From assembly GCF_000403435.2 (NCBI RefSeq), contig NZ_KE159711.1, forward strand, positions 306,205 through 370,204: a stretch of DNA of 64,000 bases. The letters are read 5' to 3'. The stretch is from Oscillibacter sp. 1-3. Its GTDB lineage: Bacteria; Bacillota; Clostridia; Oscillospirales; Oscillospiraceae. Of this stretch, positions 25,882 to 34,800 are shown one piece after another. Position numbers and translations under genes: made by a program. The notes beneath the pieces are model-generated. The model saw only the letters and a list, made by a program, of their open reading frames with translations, searched no databases and was not told the DNA's origin. Numbering within the stretch: position 1 is the stretch's first letter; each line of letters begins with the position of its first letter.

Positions 25882-26789
25882 AAAGCAGCGCCAGCAAGAT
25901 ACAGTTGACCGGTTATGACGCTTTGTTTCAGACAAGTGGACCGGCAGAGGTCAACGATAATCTGGTGCAGGAGGTCCCTCTGTCAGAGCTGTTCCCTTTC
26001 AAAAATCATCCCTTCCAGGTACGGGATGATGAAGCGATGCAGAAAACAGTGGAGAGTATCGCACGAAGCGGCGTTCTCTCTCCCGGTATCGTCCGCCCCC
26101 GGCAAGAGGGCGGCTATGAGATCATAGCGGGCCACCGGCGCAAGCGGGGGAGTGAGCTGGCGGGTAAGGCCACCATGCCGGTACTCGTTCGGACACTGGA
26201 TGATGACGAAGCGACTATTATCATGGTGGACAGCAACCTCCAGCGGGAGAAAATCCTGCCTAGCGAAAAAGCCTTTGCCTATAAAATGAAACTGGAAGCC
26301 TTGAAGCATCAGGGTCAACGGCGTGATCTCACTTTAGAACGCGGCGTTCCAAAGTTACCAGCGCGAGAAAGGATTGCACTGGAAGCAGGAGAAAGCTGTG
26401 GCTTGGCAATTACTCGGTACATAGCTTTGACGAAGCTGATCCCGCCCCTGTTGGTCTTGGTGGACGAAGATAAACTGTCGTTCAGCACAGCCGCCGACTA
26501 TATTTCCGCTCTGACAGCGCAGGAACAGACGAACCTTGTATCGGTGATGGACAAGCTGAATCTGATTCCAAGCAAAGGCCAACTTGTAAAGATCAAGCAG
26601 CACAGCAAGGACGGCACCCTGACCCCCACCGTCATTGAAGCCCTTTTGAAAGCGGAACATCCCGCCGCTGTACAGGTAGTTTTAAAGCAAACGAGGCTGC
26701 GCCAATACTTTCCGCAGACCTACACCGCCCAGCAAATGGAGGAAGTGATCGTGTCTTTGTTGGAAACGTGGAAAATTCAACATTTATAG
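25878..26789 (+). CDS. parB: ParB-family partition protein
   Basis: 303 residues. The N-terminal ParB/Srx domain has PLSELFPFKNHPFQVRDDEAMQKTVESIARSGVLSPGIVRP and the CTPase-type motif IIAGHRRKRGSELAG. A central HTH follows (LAITRYIALTKLIP) and then a helical C-terminus. It probably binds an unseen parS and works with ParA. Overlaps the parA stop. Confidence 0.92.
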   Translation: MKSSASKIQLTGYDALFQTSGPAEVNDNLVQEVPLSELFPFKNHPFQVRDDEAMQKTVESIARSGVLSPGIVRPRQEGGYEIIAGHRRKRGSELAGKATMPVLVRTLDDDEATIIMVDSNLQREKILPSEKAFAYKMKLEALKHQGQRRDLTLERGVPKLPARERIALEAGESCGLAITRYIALTKLIPPLLVLVDEDKLSFSTAADYISALTAQEQTNLVSVMDKLNLIPSKGQLVKIKQHSKDGTLTPTVIEALLKAEHPAAVQVVLKQTRLRQYFPQTYTAQQMEEVIVSLLETWKIQHL

Positions 26790-26804
26790 GAAAGGGGTCT
26801 TAAC

Positions 26805-27251
26805 ATGGCTGATTTACAAATGGTGCTTTCAGAGGCTGTCAAGCTGAACCAGCGCATTGCGCAGTTTCTCAAATTCTCTACCTACCCGGACTATGATGAT
26901 TTGAGCGGCCTCGACATTGATTTTGCTGATGGCGAGCAGCTCCTTCTCCTGGAGGAATTGCGGCGTATCACGGACCGGCTGGCGGATGTGCAGGAGTACA
27001 TTTCCTATCTGACCCAGCCCATCACCGAGGTCAGCACCCTACGGAAAGGGTCCGCTGGGAAATATCGGACCGCCAAAGGTCACTTCTACGACTGCCGAAG
27101 CACAGTTGAAGCCCTGGTGACGGACGAATACCACGATGTTCCCTACTGGACCCGGACCGTTGTGGAGCACAACGGAGAGGATTATTACCTCGTTGGGTAC
27201 AAGGGCCTCCCCATGAACGGGCTGTGTGTCCGTGTGAGATCGGCAGCATAA
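26805..27251 (+). CDS. DUF5348-like ICE protein
   Basis: 148 residues: a helical N-terminus, then a compact domain KGSAGKYRTAKGHFYDCRSTVEALVTDEYHDVPYWTRTVVEHNGEDYYLVGYKGLPMNGLCVRVR that I take as DUF5348, common in Clostridia conjugative elements. Function unknown. It follows parB by 15 bp and is ended by a strong terminator, so it is probably the last gene of the partition operon. Confidence 0.65.
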   Translation: MADLQMVLSEAVKLNQRIAQFLKFSTYPDYDDLSGLDIDFADGEQLLLLEELRRITDRLADVQEYISYLTQPITEVSTLRKGSAGKYRTAKGHFYDCRSTVEALVTDEYHDVPYWTRTVVEHNGEDYYLVGYKGLPMNGLCVRVRSAA

Positions 27252-27261
27252 TCAATCAGAC

Positions 27262-27309
27262 AAGCCCATCCGCAACTGACTAAAATTCAGTTGCGGGTGG
27301 GCTTTTTTG
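27262..27309 (+). terminator. Terminator after the partition operon
   Basis: A long stem (AAGCCCATCCGCAACTGA and its near-complement, one G-T pair) with loop CTAAAAT and a T6 tract. Confidence 0.92.
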
Positions 27310-27344
27310 CGTTTACGGCCAAAATGACAAGCGGCAGAAGCATG

Positions 27345-27386
27345 AGCGCCCTGGTGACTATCAACAGTCACCAGGGCGCTTTTTTG
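27345..27386 (+). terminator. Second hairpin, in the repA leader
   Basis: A perfect 15-bp stem (AGCGCCCTGGTGACT and complement), a 6-nt loop and TTTTTT, about 20 bp before the repA ribosome site. Because a terminator already stands 40 bp upstream, this one may act as an attenuator or as the end of a short antisense-regulated leader. Confidence 0.85.
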
Positions 27387-27418
27387 TTTTTCCGCACATC
27401 ACAAAGGAGGCAATCACT

Positions 27419-28444
27419 ATGCCGTCAAATCTGAACCTGGACTACTATTACGGGACCGAAGCGGACCAGTACAGCTTTTACCGCATCCCCAAGACCCTGC
27501 TGACAGACCCCCGCTACAAGAGCGTTTCTATTGAGGCCAAGGTCCTCTACGGCCTGCTACTGGACCGTATGGGGCTGTCCATCAAAAACGGCTGGATGGA
27601 CAGCGATGGGCGTGTCTACATCTACTTCACCCAGGAGGACGCTATGAACCTCATGGGCTGCGGCAAGGACAAGGCCACAAAGCTGTTCCGAGAGCTGGAC
27701 AAGGACGGCATTGGCCTGATCGAGCGGAAGAAGCAGGGCCAGGGACGGCCCACGCGGATTTACGTCAAGAACTTCGTCCTGCCCCCGGAACCCGGCCAGC
27801 CCCAGAAGCCGGGACAGACCCCGCCGCCTCCGGCTCCCCAGACTGCGGAAAATCAGCGGTCAAGACCGCTGGACAGCGCCGCACTCTTGACTGCGGAAAT
27901 TCCGCAGTCTGCACCGCTGGAAACACGCGGTCTTGACTGCGATTTTTCCGCTCCTAATAAGACTGAAAAGAAAAATACTGATCTGAACGATACTGACCCA
28001 TCCATCCTTCCCCCTACCCCCGCGCCGTCCACCTCTCCCCCTTCTGGTCGGCCCAAGAGCCGGATGAGGATGGATGAGATGGACAGATACAGAGAGCTGA
28101 TTCAGGAAAATATCGACTTTGACCTGCTCCTAACCGAGCATCCCTACGACGCGGACACGCTGGAGGGCTATGTGGAGCTTATGGTGGAGGTCTGCTGTTC
28201 CCGGCGGGACTTCATCCGTATCGCCGGAGAGGAAATGCCCACCGGCGTGGTCAAAAGCCGGTTCCTGAAGCTCACCCATGAGCATATCGCCTATGTTCTG
28301 GACAGCCTGAGCCAGAACACCACGCTGGTGAAGAACATCAAGGCGTACACCCTGGCGGCGCTCTACAACGCGCCCACGACCATCAGCCAGTATTACGCAT
28401 CCCTGGTCAGCCACGATCTGGCCCAGGAAGCGGCTGGAATATAA
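27419..28444 (+). CDS. Replication initiator, RepA_N family
   Basis: 341 residues. The RepA_N domain (about 10-115: FYRIPKTLLTDPRYKSVSIEAKVLYGLLLDRMGLS... TQEDAMNLMGCGKDKATKLFRELD) contains the winged-helix DNA-binding part. A low-complexity Pro/Ser/Arg linker (about 120-215) follows, and a DUF6017-like C-terminus. It starts replication of the excised ICE. The linker coding DNA holds strong palindromes (separate entry). It has its own AGGAGG. Confidence 0.9.
   Translation: MPSNLNLDYYYGTEADQYSFYRIPKTLLTDPRYKSVSIEAKVLYGLLLDRMGLSIKNGWMDSDGRVYIYFTQEDAMNLMGCGKDKATKLFRELDKDGIGLIERKKQGQGRPTRIYVKNFVLPPEPGQPQKPGQTPPPPAPQTAENQRSRPLDSAALLTAEIPQSAPLETRGLDCDFSAPNKTEKKNTDLNDTDPSILPPTPAPSTSPPSGRPKSRMRMDEMDRYRELIQENIDFDLLLTEHPYDADTLEGYVELMVEVCCSRRDFIRIAGEEMPTGVVKSRFLKLTHEHIAYVLDSLSQNTTLVKNIKAYTLAALYNAPTTISQYYASLVSHDLAQEAAGI
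27841..27960. repeat. Palindrome cluster inside the initiator gene, candidate origin
   Basis: A 16-bp perfect palindrome AGCGGTCAAGACCGCT (27855-27870), a 21-bp perfect palindrome with half-site GACTGCGGAA (27889-27909), a further GACTGCGG at 27841 and GCGGTCTTGACTGCG near 27927-27941, followed by A/T-rich DNA with repeated ACTGA. Origins inside the rep gene are established for RepA_N plasmids (pAD1, pSK41 types). Confidence 0.6.
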
Positions 28445-28471
28445 ACCGGACAGACGAAGGAGGATTTCTGT

Positions 28472-28813
28472 ATGGCAAACAAAATCGACATTCTGGTGGT
28501 AGAACCCGGCGAGGCTCCCCGCCCCGCCCAGGTGGAGGACACGCTGGAAGCCTTTCAGCAGATTGTGGGCGGGCCTATCGAGGCCGGGTGCTACCTGCCC
28601 CAGCGGGTCATGCTGATTTGCAACAGCGAGGGCAAGCACATGAAGCTCATGCCCAACCGGGAGAATCCCATGGACAGCGGGGACTTCATCGCCGGGACCT
28701 TCCTGCTGTGCGGCTTTGAGGGGGAACGCTTCACCTCCCTGACCCCCGCCCAGCGGCAGGAATTTGAAGCCTATTTCGCCACGTCCGGCCCGGAGGGAGG
28801 GGATAAGGATTGA
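28472..28813 (+). CDS. DUF3846-family ICE protein
   Basis: 113 residues. VVEPGEAPRPAQVEDTLEAFQQIVGGPIEAGCYLPQRVMLICNSEGKHMKLMPNRENP... GTFLLCGF fits DUF3846, a small domain frequent in Clostridia mobile elements, function unknown. It has AGGAGG upstream and follows repA by 27 bp. Confidence 0.78.
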   Translation: MANKIDILVVEPGEAPRPAQVEDTLEAFQQIVGGPIEAGCYLPQRVMLICNSEGKHMKLMPNRENPMDSGDFIAGTFLLCGFEGERFTSLTPAQRQEFEAYFATSGPEGGDKD

Positions 28814-28908
28814 CCCACCGCCACCTGCTCCGCCGCCTGCGGGTCCCGCCTTAGTACATAGCGGCTCAAACTGCAATCACACAAAATTCAGAAAGGAGAC
28901 TGATCGTT

Positions 28909-29868
28909 ATGAAAATACAGCGAATCGTCACGTTGCTGTGTACTGCCGCGCTGCTTCTGTGCGCGGCCTCGCCCCCCGCCCTGGCTGCGGACCGCTCCGC
29001 CGCCTGCTACTATCCGGTGGAAGTGGAATCCTACACCGCCGGGGACTTTGACCAGCCCCGCATCCGCAAGGTCTATCAGCTTTCCCGTTCAGACGATCCC
29101 GCCGGTATTCCCACAGAGGATTTTGAGGAATACGGCAGAACCTTCCACCTGATGGAAATGACCCGGAAGGATGAGATCGGCGTGGATACCCAGCCCCTGA
29201 CCAAGACCGTCACCACGGACAGCGCCACCGGCGATCTGGGGGAGATTTTGAAGCAGCTTGCCCCGGAGATCGAGGCGGAGACGGAGGACGGCTATGCCGG
29301 AATGCTGAAGCTGGACTACAACAGCGTCCAGGCGGAGGTCAAGGGCTACAAGACCTCCACCCGGAACCTCTCCGCCAGCCGGACCTATCCCAACCTGTCC
29401 GACGCGGACCTGTCCCTGGTTCCCAAGACGGTGACAGAGGGCGGCAGGACGCTGACGCTGGCGGATGTGAAGTGGTCCGATTCCACGAATATGGAGGGTG
29501 AGGATGTGGTGGTGCGCTATACCGCCACCGCCAGCTATACCGGCTCCGTCACCAGCCGCTATGCCACCGGCTACACCGTCACAGCGGACTACACCGGCGA
29601 GGTTGCCAAAACCAACTGCGAGATCGTGACCTATACCGCCATCTTCGGCTGTACGGATGTGCCCTATCACGATACGAAAACCAACGCGCCCCAGGACAGC
29701 GGCCTGACCGGGGCGGATACGTCTCAGGAGATGCCCCCTGCGCCCCAGAGCGGCCCCGCACCCTCTACAATGCTCTCCGTACTCGGCTGTGCAGGCGGCA
29801 TTGCCGCACTTTTGGCCGCTGGCGGGTGGAGCGTGATGAAAATGAGAGAAAGGAGATCAGACACTTGA
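28909..29868 (+). CDS. Exported, membrane-anchored ICE protein
   Basis: 319 residues: a signal peptide (LLCTAALLLCAASPPALA), a beta-rich outside domain (about 30-260), a Pro-rich stretch, a C-terminal transmembrane helix (TMLSVLGCAGGIAALLAAGGW) and a short basic tail (KMRERRS). This is the layout of a surface protein with a membrane stop-transfer end. It is coupled to the sortase (TTGA overlap), so it may be a partner or substrate of the same surface system, although it has no LPxTG. Confidence 0.72.
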   Translation: MKIQRIVTLLCTAALLLCAASPPALAADRSAACYYPVEVESYTAGDFDQPRIRKVYQLSRSDDPAGIPTEDFEEYGRTFHLMEMTRKDEIGVDTQPLTKTVTTDSATGDLGEILKQLAPEIEAETEDGYAGMLKLDYNSVQAEVKGYKTSTRNLSASRTYPNLSDADLSLVPKTVTEGGRTLTLADVKWSDSTNMEGEDVVVRYTATASYTGSVTSRYATGYTVTADYTGEVAKTNCEIVTYTAIFGCTDVPYHDTKTNAPQDSGLTGADTSQEMPPAPQSGPAPSTMLSVLGCAGGIAALLAAGGWSVMKMRERRSDT

Positions 29869-30686
29869 AGCTGCGAACCTATTTGAAGGCCCTGCTTATT
29901 TCGTCTCTGCTGGTGACATTGTTCGTCTCCCCGGCCAGCGCCCTGGAGTACGACTTTGATGGAGCGGACGATTATCTGTTCGGCAAGCCCACCTCCCAGG
30001 AGGTCATTCACCGGGAGGAAGAAGATCAGAACACGAACCGGAGCAAGACCGCCGCCCGGATGCCGCCCGGTTTCGGAACGCCCACCAGCTACCTCCCCAA
30101 CTCCGGCGAGTACCTGACCCCCAACCTTGCCCCCGGCGGCATGGACGGCGGGCTGGTCAACAGCTTGGGGAATGTGGACTACACCACCCTGCCCAGCGTG
30201 GACGGCTCCGCTCTGCCCAACCTCCCCGATCACAGCTTTTCCACCAGCACCTGGACGGGGAGCGGCGGCGTTGGCTATACGGATGTGACCCAGGACAGCT
30301 ACTATACGGACGGAACCCTGGGCAGTCTGCATATTCCCGCTATTGGCCTTACCGCCAAGATCGTCCAGGGAACGGACAGCGCGGCGTTGACCAAGGGCGT
30401 GGGCCATTTCACCGACACTAGCATTTGGAATGGCAACGTCTGTCTGGCCGCTCACAACCGGGGCACCAACTCCTATTTCGGGAAAATCCATACGCTGAGC
30501 ATCGGGGACAGCATCACCCTCACCACCAAGGAGGGGACCCGCACCTACTCTGTCACCAGCGTGGAGAAGGTCAGCGAGACGGACAACAGCGGCACCGCCT
30601 CCACCAGCGACAACCAGATCACCCTCTATACTTGTGTGAGGAATGAGCGGGAATACCGCTGGTGCGTGAAAGGCATCGAAAGTTAA
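29865..30686 (+). CDS. Sortase (class D-like)
   Basis: A transpeptidase that joins surface proteins to wall or to each other. 273 residues from a TTG start at 29865 (GGAG before it), overlapping the previous stop. It has an N-terminal membrane segment and a beta-barrel catalytic domain: SLHIPAIGLTAKIVQG, the His in AAHNRG (about residue 196), the Cys in TLYTC (about 257) and an Arg in EYRWCV (about 265). Most likely substrate is the LPRTGY giant protein encoded 1.1 kb downstream. Confidence 0.88.
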   Translation: MKLRTYLKALLISSLLVTLFVSPASALEYDFDGADDYLFGKPTSQEVIHREEEDQNTNRSKTAARMPPGFGTPTSYLPNSGEYLTPNLAPGGMDGGLVNSLGNVDYTTLPSVDGSALPNLPDHSFSTSTWTGSGGVGYTDVTQDSYYTDGTLGSLHIPAIGLTAKIVQGTDSAALTKGVGHFTDTSIWNGNVCLAAHNRGTNSYFGKIHTLSIGDSITLTTKEGTRTYSVTSVEKVSETDNSGTASTSDNQITLYTCVRNEREYRWCVKGIES

Positions 30687-30708
30687 GGAAAAACTTTCGC
30701 AAAACCGC

Positions 30709-30737
30709 TTGACAAATATTTCCATTTCTGCTATGAT
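30709..30737 (+). promoter_or_regulatory. Sigma-A promoter
   Basis: TTGACA (30709-30714), 17 nt, TATGAT (30732-30737), about 50 bp before the CAP-protein start. A strong vegetative promoter for the CAP protein and perhaps the giant surface protein. Confidence 0.8.
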
Positions 30738-30790
30738 ATACTTGGTTAGATGTTGCTAACTCCCGGATAGACAGAAATGGAGGCGTCAAA

Positions 30791-31744
30791 ATGAAAAACA
30801 GGTATTTCACTTTCGTAATGGGTATGCTGGTTGGAGCGGTGCTGTTCGGCGGTGGGACCGCCTATGCCGCAGGGGTCATAGCGGAATTATCTGTCCAGCC
30901 CATCTACGTGGACGGCCAGCAGGTTCAGATGACCGCATACAGCATTGGCGGCAACAATTATGTGAAGCTGCGGGACATTGGACAGGCGGTGGGCTTCAAC
31001 GTATACTGGCAGGACGGCGTTCAGATTGACAGCGACGCGCCATACACCGGCACAGCCCCGGCACAGACGGATTCCATTCGGGTGAGCAGCTACAAGGGGA
31101 CCACCTTGAAAGCGGGGGAAGGGAGCGGCCTGATCGTTTCGGAACCGGGCTGTACCGCAGTCTCCAGCGACCCCGCCATTGTGCGTGTAGAAAATGTGCT
31201 GGGCTACTGGACGGCCAAGACGCAGGCTCCTGGTAAGGCCACCATCACCGTGACCGCCCCGGACGGGCGGACAGGGAGCGTGACAATTACCGTGGAAGCG
31301 GACGGTCCATCCTCTCCTGCCGGTGAAACCAGCTCCGCCCTGGCGGACAACATGGAGATTCGCCAGGAATTGATTCAGCTTATCAATCAGACCCGCAAGG
31401 CCAACGGCGTGGCGGAGCTGCCAGTCAACGAGGCCCTGATGGACGCCGCACAAGCCCTCTCGGATCAGCGGTATTCCTGGCACCACACCCAGGAGGAATG
31501 CGAAGCTGTGATTGACAGCGGCTATCCTTACGGTTTTGGCATAAACCTGACGGTATTCACTGGTGTTGCCGCAGAGGATGCAGCCCAACACGCCCACGAA
31601 AACTGGCTTAATTCTTCAGGACACTTTGAAACCATGATAAAGCCAGACTGTGACGGTATTGGCGTGGGTGTGACTGAAAGCGGCGGCGCAACCTACTGTT
31701 ATATGATCGTTGGCAGACCGAACACCCACAATCCCTACGAATAA
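30791..31744 (+). CDS. Exported CAP-domain protein with stalk-type domain
   Basis: 317 residues: a signal peptide (GMLVGAVLFGGGTAYAA), a stalk/copper-amine-oxidase-N-like module (GNNYVKLRDIGQAVGFNVYWQ), an Ig-like BIG2-type region (GLIVSEPGCTAVSSDPAIVRVENVLG), and a C-terminal CAP/SCP domain (about 185-317: RQELIQLINQTRKANGVAEL... AAEDAAQHAHENWLNSSGHFETMIKPDCDGIGVGV) with the usual HENW-SGH pattern. Secreted. In other bacteria CAP proteins bind sterols, metals or proteins; the role here is not known. Has its own promoter. Confidence 0.83.
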   Translation: MKNRYFTFVMGMLVGAVLFGGGTAYAAGVIAELSVQPIYVDGQQVQMTAYSIGGNNYVKLRDIGQAVGFNVYWQDGVQIDSDAPYTGTAPAQTDSIRVSSYKGTTLKAGEGSGLIVSEPGCTAVSSDPAIVRVENVLGYWTAKTQAPGKATITVTAPDGRTGSVTITVEADGPSSPAGETSSALADNMEIRQELIQLINQTRKANGVAELPVNEALMDAAQALSDQRYSWHHTQEECEAVIDSGYPYGFGINLTVFTGVAAEDAAQHAHENWLNSSGHFETMIKPDCDGIGVGVTESGGATYCYMIVGRPNTHNPYE

Positions 31745-31760
31745 CTGAATACGGATATGG

Positions 31761-31796
31761 AAAGGTCTTTCAGCCCCATGCTGAAGGGCCTTTTCT
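31761..31796 (+). terminator. Hairpin between the CAP and surface-protein genes
   Basis: AAAGGTCTTTCAGC pairs with GCTGAAGGGCCTTTT with a few G-T or mismatch pairs, then TTTTCTT. A weak to medium terminator; part of the transcript may read on into the giant gene. Confidence 0.65.
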
Positions 31797-31829
31797 TATA
31801 CCGCAAAATGGAAAGGAGTTTTTTAACAT

Positions 31830-34800
31830 ATGAAAAAAATCCGGTTCTCCCTCACCCGCATAACGGCTATGCTGTTGGTGCTGGTGTGTATCTTGGGCTT
31901 GCTGCCTGCCACGGCGCTGGCGGCAAGCCCCAGCTCCATCAAGATGGACGACTGTACTCATAACGGGGTCAAATATGAATCCCCGGCTCTGGGCACCTGC
32001 CATCTCCACCAGATGCACTTTGGGCTTAATGGAAAGAGTACCATGGGCTTCTGCGCCGAGAAAGGCAAGGGCATGGGCTGGTCCCTGGAGGGCCACACGT
32101 GGGGTAATCCCCAGTCCATTTCCGATCCCACCGTTAAGACCATGATGGCCTTTTTCTACGCCCACTCTACCGGCGTATTTACCGATCAAGCCCACGCCCT
32201 GAACGTGGATGATGTGTGGGACAGCGACTACACATGGACGATGAACGCCTGGGTGCAGGCGATTGTCTGGCGCTACAAGGCCGGTCTGCTGGCAGACCCC
32301 GTGACCGCTTGCGCCGAGGAACTGCTGTACGTCTATAACAATCTGGAGCATACCAGCTATACCAGCATTGACGATACGATGGACGGCAGATCGTTCCGTG
32401 ACCGCGCCCAGTATATCCTCGACCTGGGGGCGCAGGGCGTATGGGGCGATTGCGCCGTCTATGAGTACGCTTACACTGGCCCCGGCTCTAACTATCATCC
32501 GGCCAGCGACGTACAGGCCATTATGATTGGGGAACTGAATATCACCCGTGAGAAGTATGATCTCACTGTCAAGAAGGTAGACAGCACCAATCCCAACAAG
32601 GGCCTGCCCGGAGCGAGATTTAAGGTGACTTCTGAAAACGGCACCTACTCCAAGGAGATCGTAACGGGTAGCGGCGGAACCTATACCTTGTCCGCCCTGG
32701 AAGCGGGCACTTACGCCGTGACTGAATTGGAGGCCCCGGAGGGCTATGAGATCGACAACGCTGGCCCGCAGTATGTGGTCCTGCCCAGCAATGGCAATAA
32801 CACCGTAACCGTCACCTTTGCCGACAGCCCCGAAATCACCGGCGAGGGCAGTATCCGCAAGGTGGACGCGGATGACCCCACCAAGGGCCTCGCCGGGGCG
32901 GTCATTAAAATTGAGGGCGTGGACAATGATTTTACTGGAACCTTCATCACCGGCGAGGGCGGCTATCTGACCGACGTTCCCTGGAAGGATATGCCCATTG
33001 GCAGCTACACCGCCGAGGAAGTGACACCCCCGGAGGGCTACACCAAAAGCCCCGATGTGAATAAGACTAAGCAGTCCTTCCGCTGGGACGGCAAGAGCGA
33101 CATTGCCCTGGTGTTTGAAAATGACGCCAAGGTAAAGGTAAAACTTATCAAACTGGATGACAGCGACAATCCCCTCCCCGGCGCGGTGTTCAACATCATC
33201 AAGGACGGCCAGATTGTCGGCACGGAGGCCACCAAAGCGGACGGCTCCATTACCGTCACCGATGTGACCGAGGGAATGTACGCTTTTGTGGAGGTGAGTG
33301 CCCCGGCTCCCTACGCCACCCTCACAGAGCCGGTCATCGCCCATGTGGATCAGGCCACTATCAACGGCGGCGGCACCGTCACCGTGACAGCCTCCGACAA
33401 GCGGCTCCCCAACCTGACGATTCTGAAACGGGACGCGCAGACTGGAGATGTGATCCCCAATACCCATTTTGAGATCAAGGGCATCCACTACGGCTACCAC
33501 AACGATGTGACTACCGGCGCAGACGGCAGGGCCGTCCTCTCCAATATCCCCGTGGACAGCTATGAAGTGGTTGAGAAGTCCGTTCCCGCCCCCTATGTGG
33601 TGGGGGATGAACCCACGCAGACCATTTGGCTGGAGGCTGGTGACAATAAGGAGCTGATTTTTGATAATTTCAAACAGCCTCTTTTGAAAATTACCAAAAT
33701 TGAAAAGGGTACGGGCAATCCCATCCCCGGTACGGTGTTTCTGCTGGAAGCCATTGACGGCGATTACCGCCACGAAGTTACCACCGAGGCCAGCGGCTCC
33801 GTGGAGCTGCGGGTTGCTCCCGGCAGTTATCGCGTAACGGAGAAGTCTGTCCCGGAGCCGTACTGTATCAGTGATGAGCCAACCCAGACCATCAGCTTGA
33901 ATGGCGGCGATGAGAAGGAAGTCATTTTTGAGAATCTTAAAAAGCCGGAGCTGACGATCTCCAAGGTTGACGCTGACAGTGGTAAGCCTGTCCCCGGCAC
34001 TGTGTTCACCGTAAAAGCTATCAACGGGGACTATCAGGACGATTGGACTACCGGCGAGGACGGCAAGGCTACCCTGCGGGTTGCCCCCGGCACATATGAG
34101 GTGACGGAGAAATCTGTACCCGCGCCCTATTATCTGCCGGATAAGGATAAAGACCGTGTGCAGACAATTTCCTTGCACCCAGGCGATGAAAAGACGCTGG
34201 TTTTCCGCAACCACAAGGCCCCGGAGCTGACCATTTTTAAGGAGGACAGCGTGGCGGGCGCTCCTATTGAGGGGGCCAAGTTCCACGTCACCTACACCAG
34301 CAACGGCGAGGCGGCGGAGGCCCCCGGCTCCATCGACTACGGGTATATTTTCACCGATGCCAGGGGCGAAATCAAGGTGCATGAACAGGGAAAGAAGATG
34401 TACCCCGGCGAGTACACCGTGACCGAGGTGGCCCCCGCCCCCGGCTTTCAGATGAAGGAACCCACCACGCAAAAGGTCATTATCCACGGCGGCGAGAGTA
34501 AGACCCTGACCTTCCAGAATGAGCCGCTGAATGGAATTATTGTGGAAAAGTACGACAGCGTGACCCACGAGGCTCTGCCGGGATGCACCTTCCAGCTCCG
34601 CTATCTGGGCGGCACTTCCGGCACGGGCGGCACTGTCATCGGGCAGAAAGTGACCGGGAAGAACGGCACCGCCATCTGGACGGGGCTGCAAAGTGGAACC
34701 TATGTGGTGGAGGAGGTAGACCCGGCTGACGGGTATTCCATCATCAATGCCTCCGAGACGGTGTTTCTGGCCGACAGCGGGGAGCAGAGTGTCATTACCG

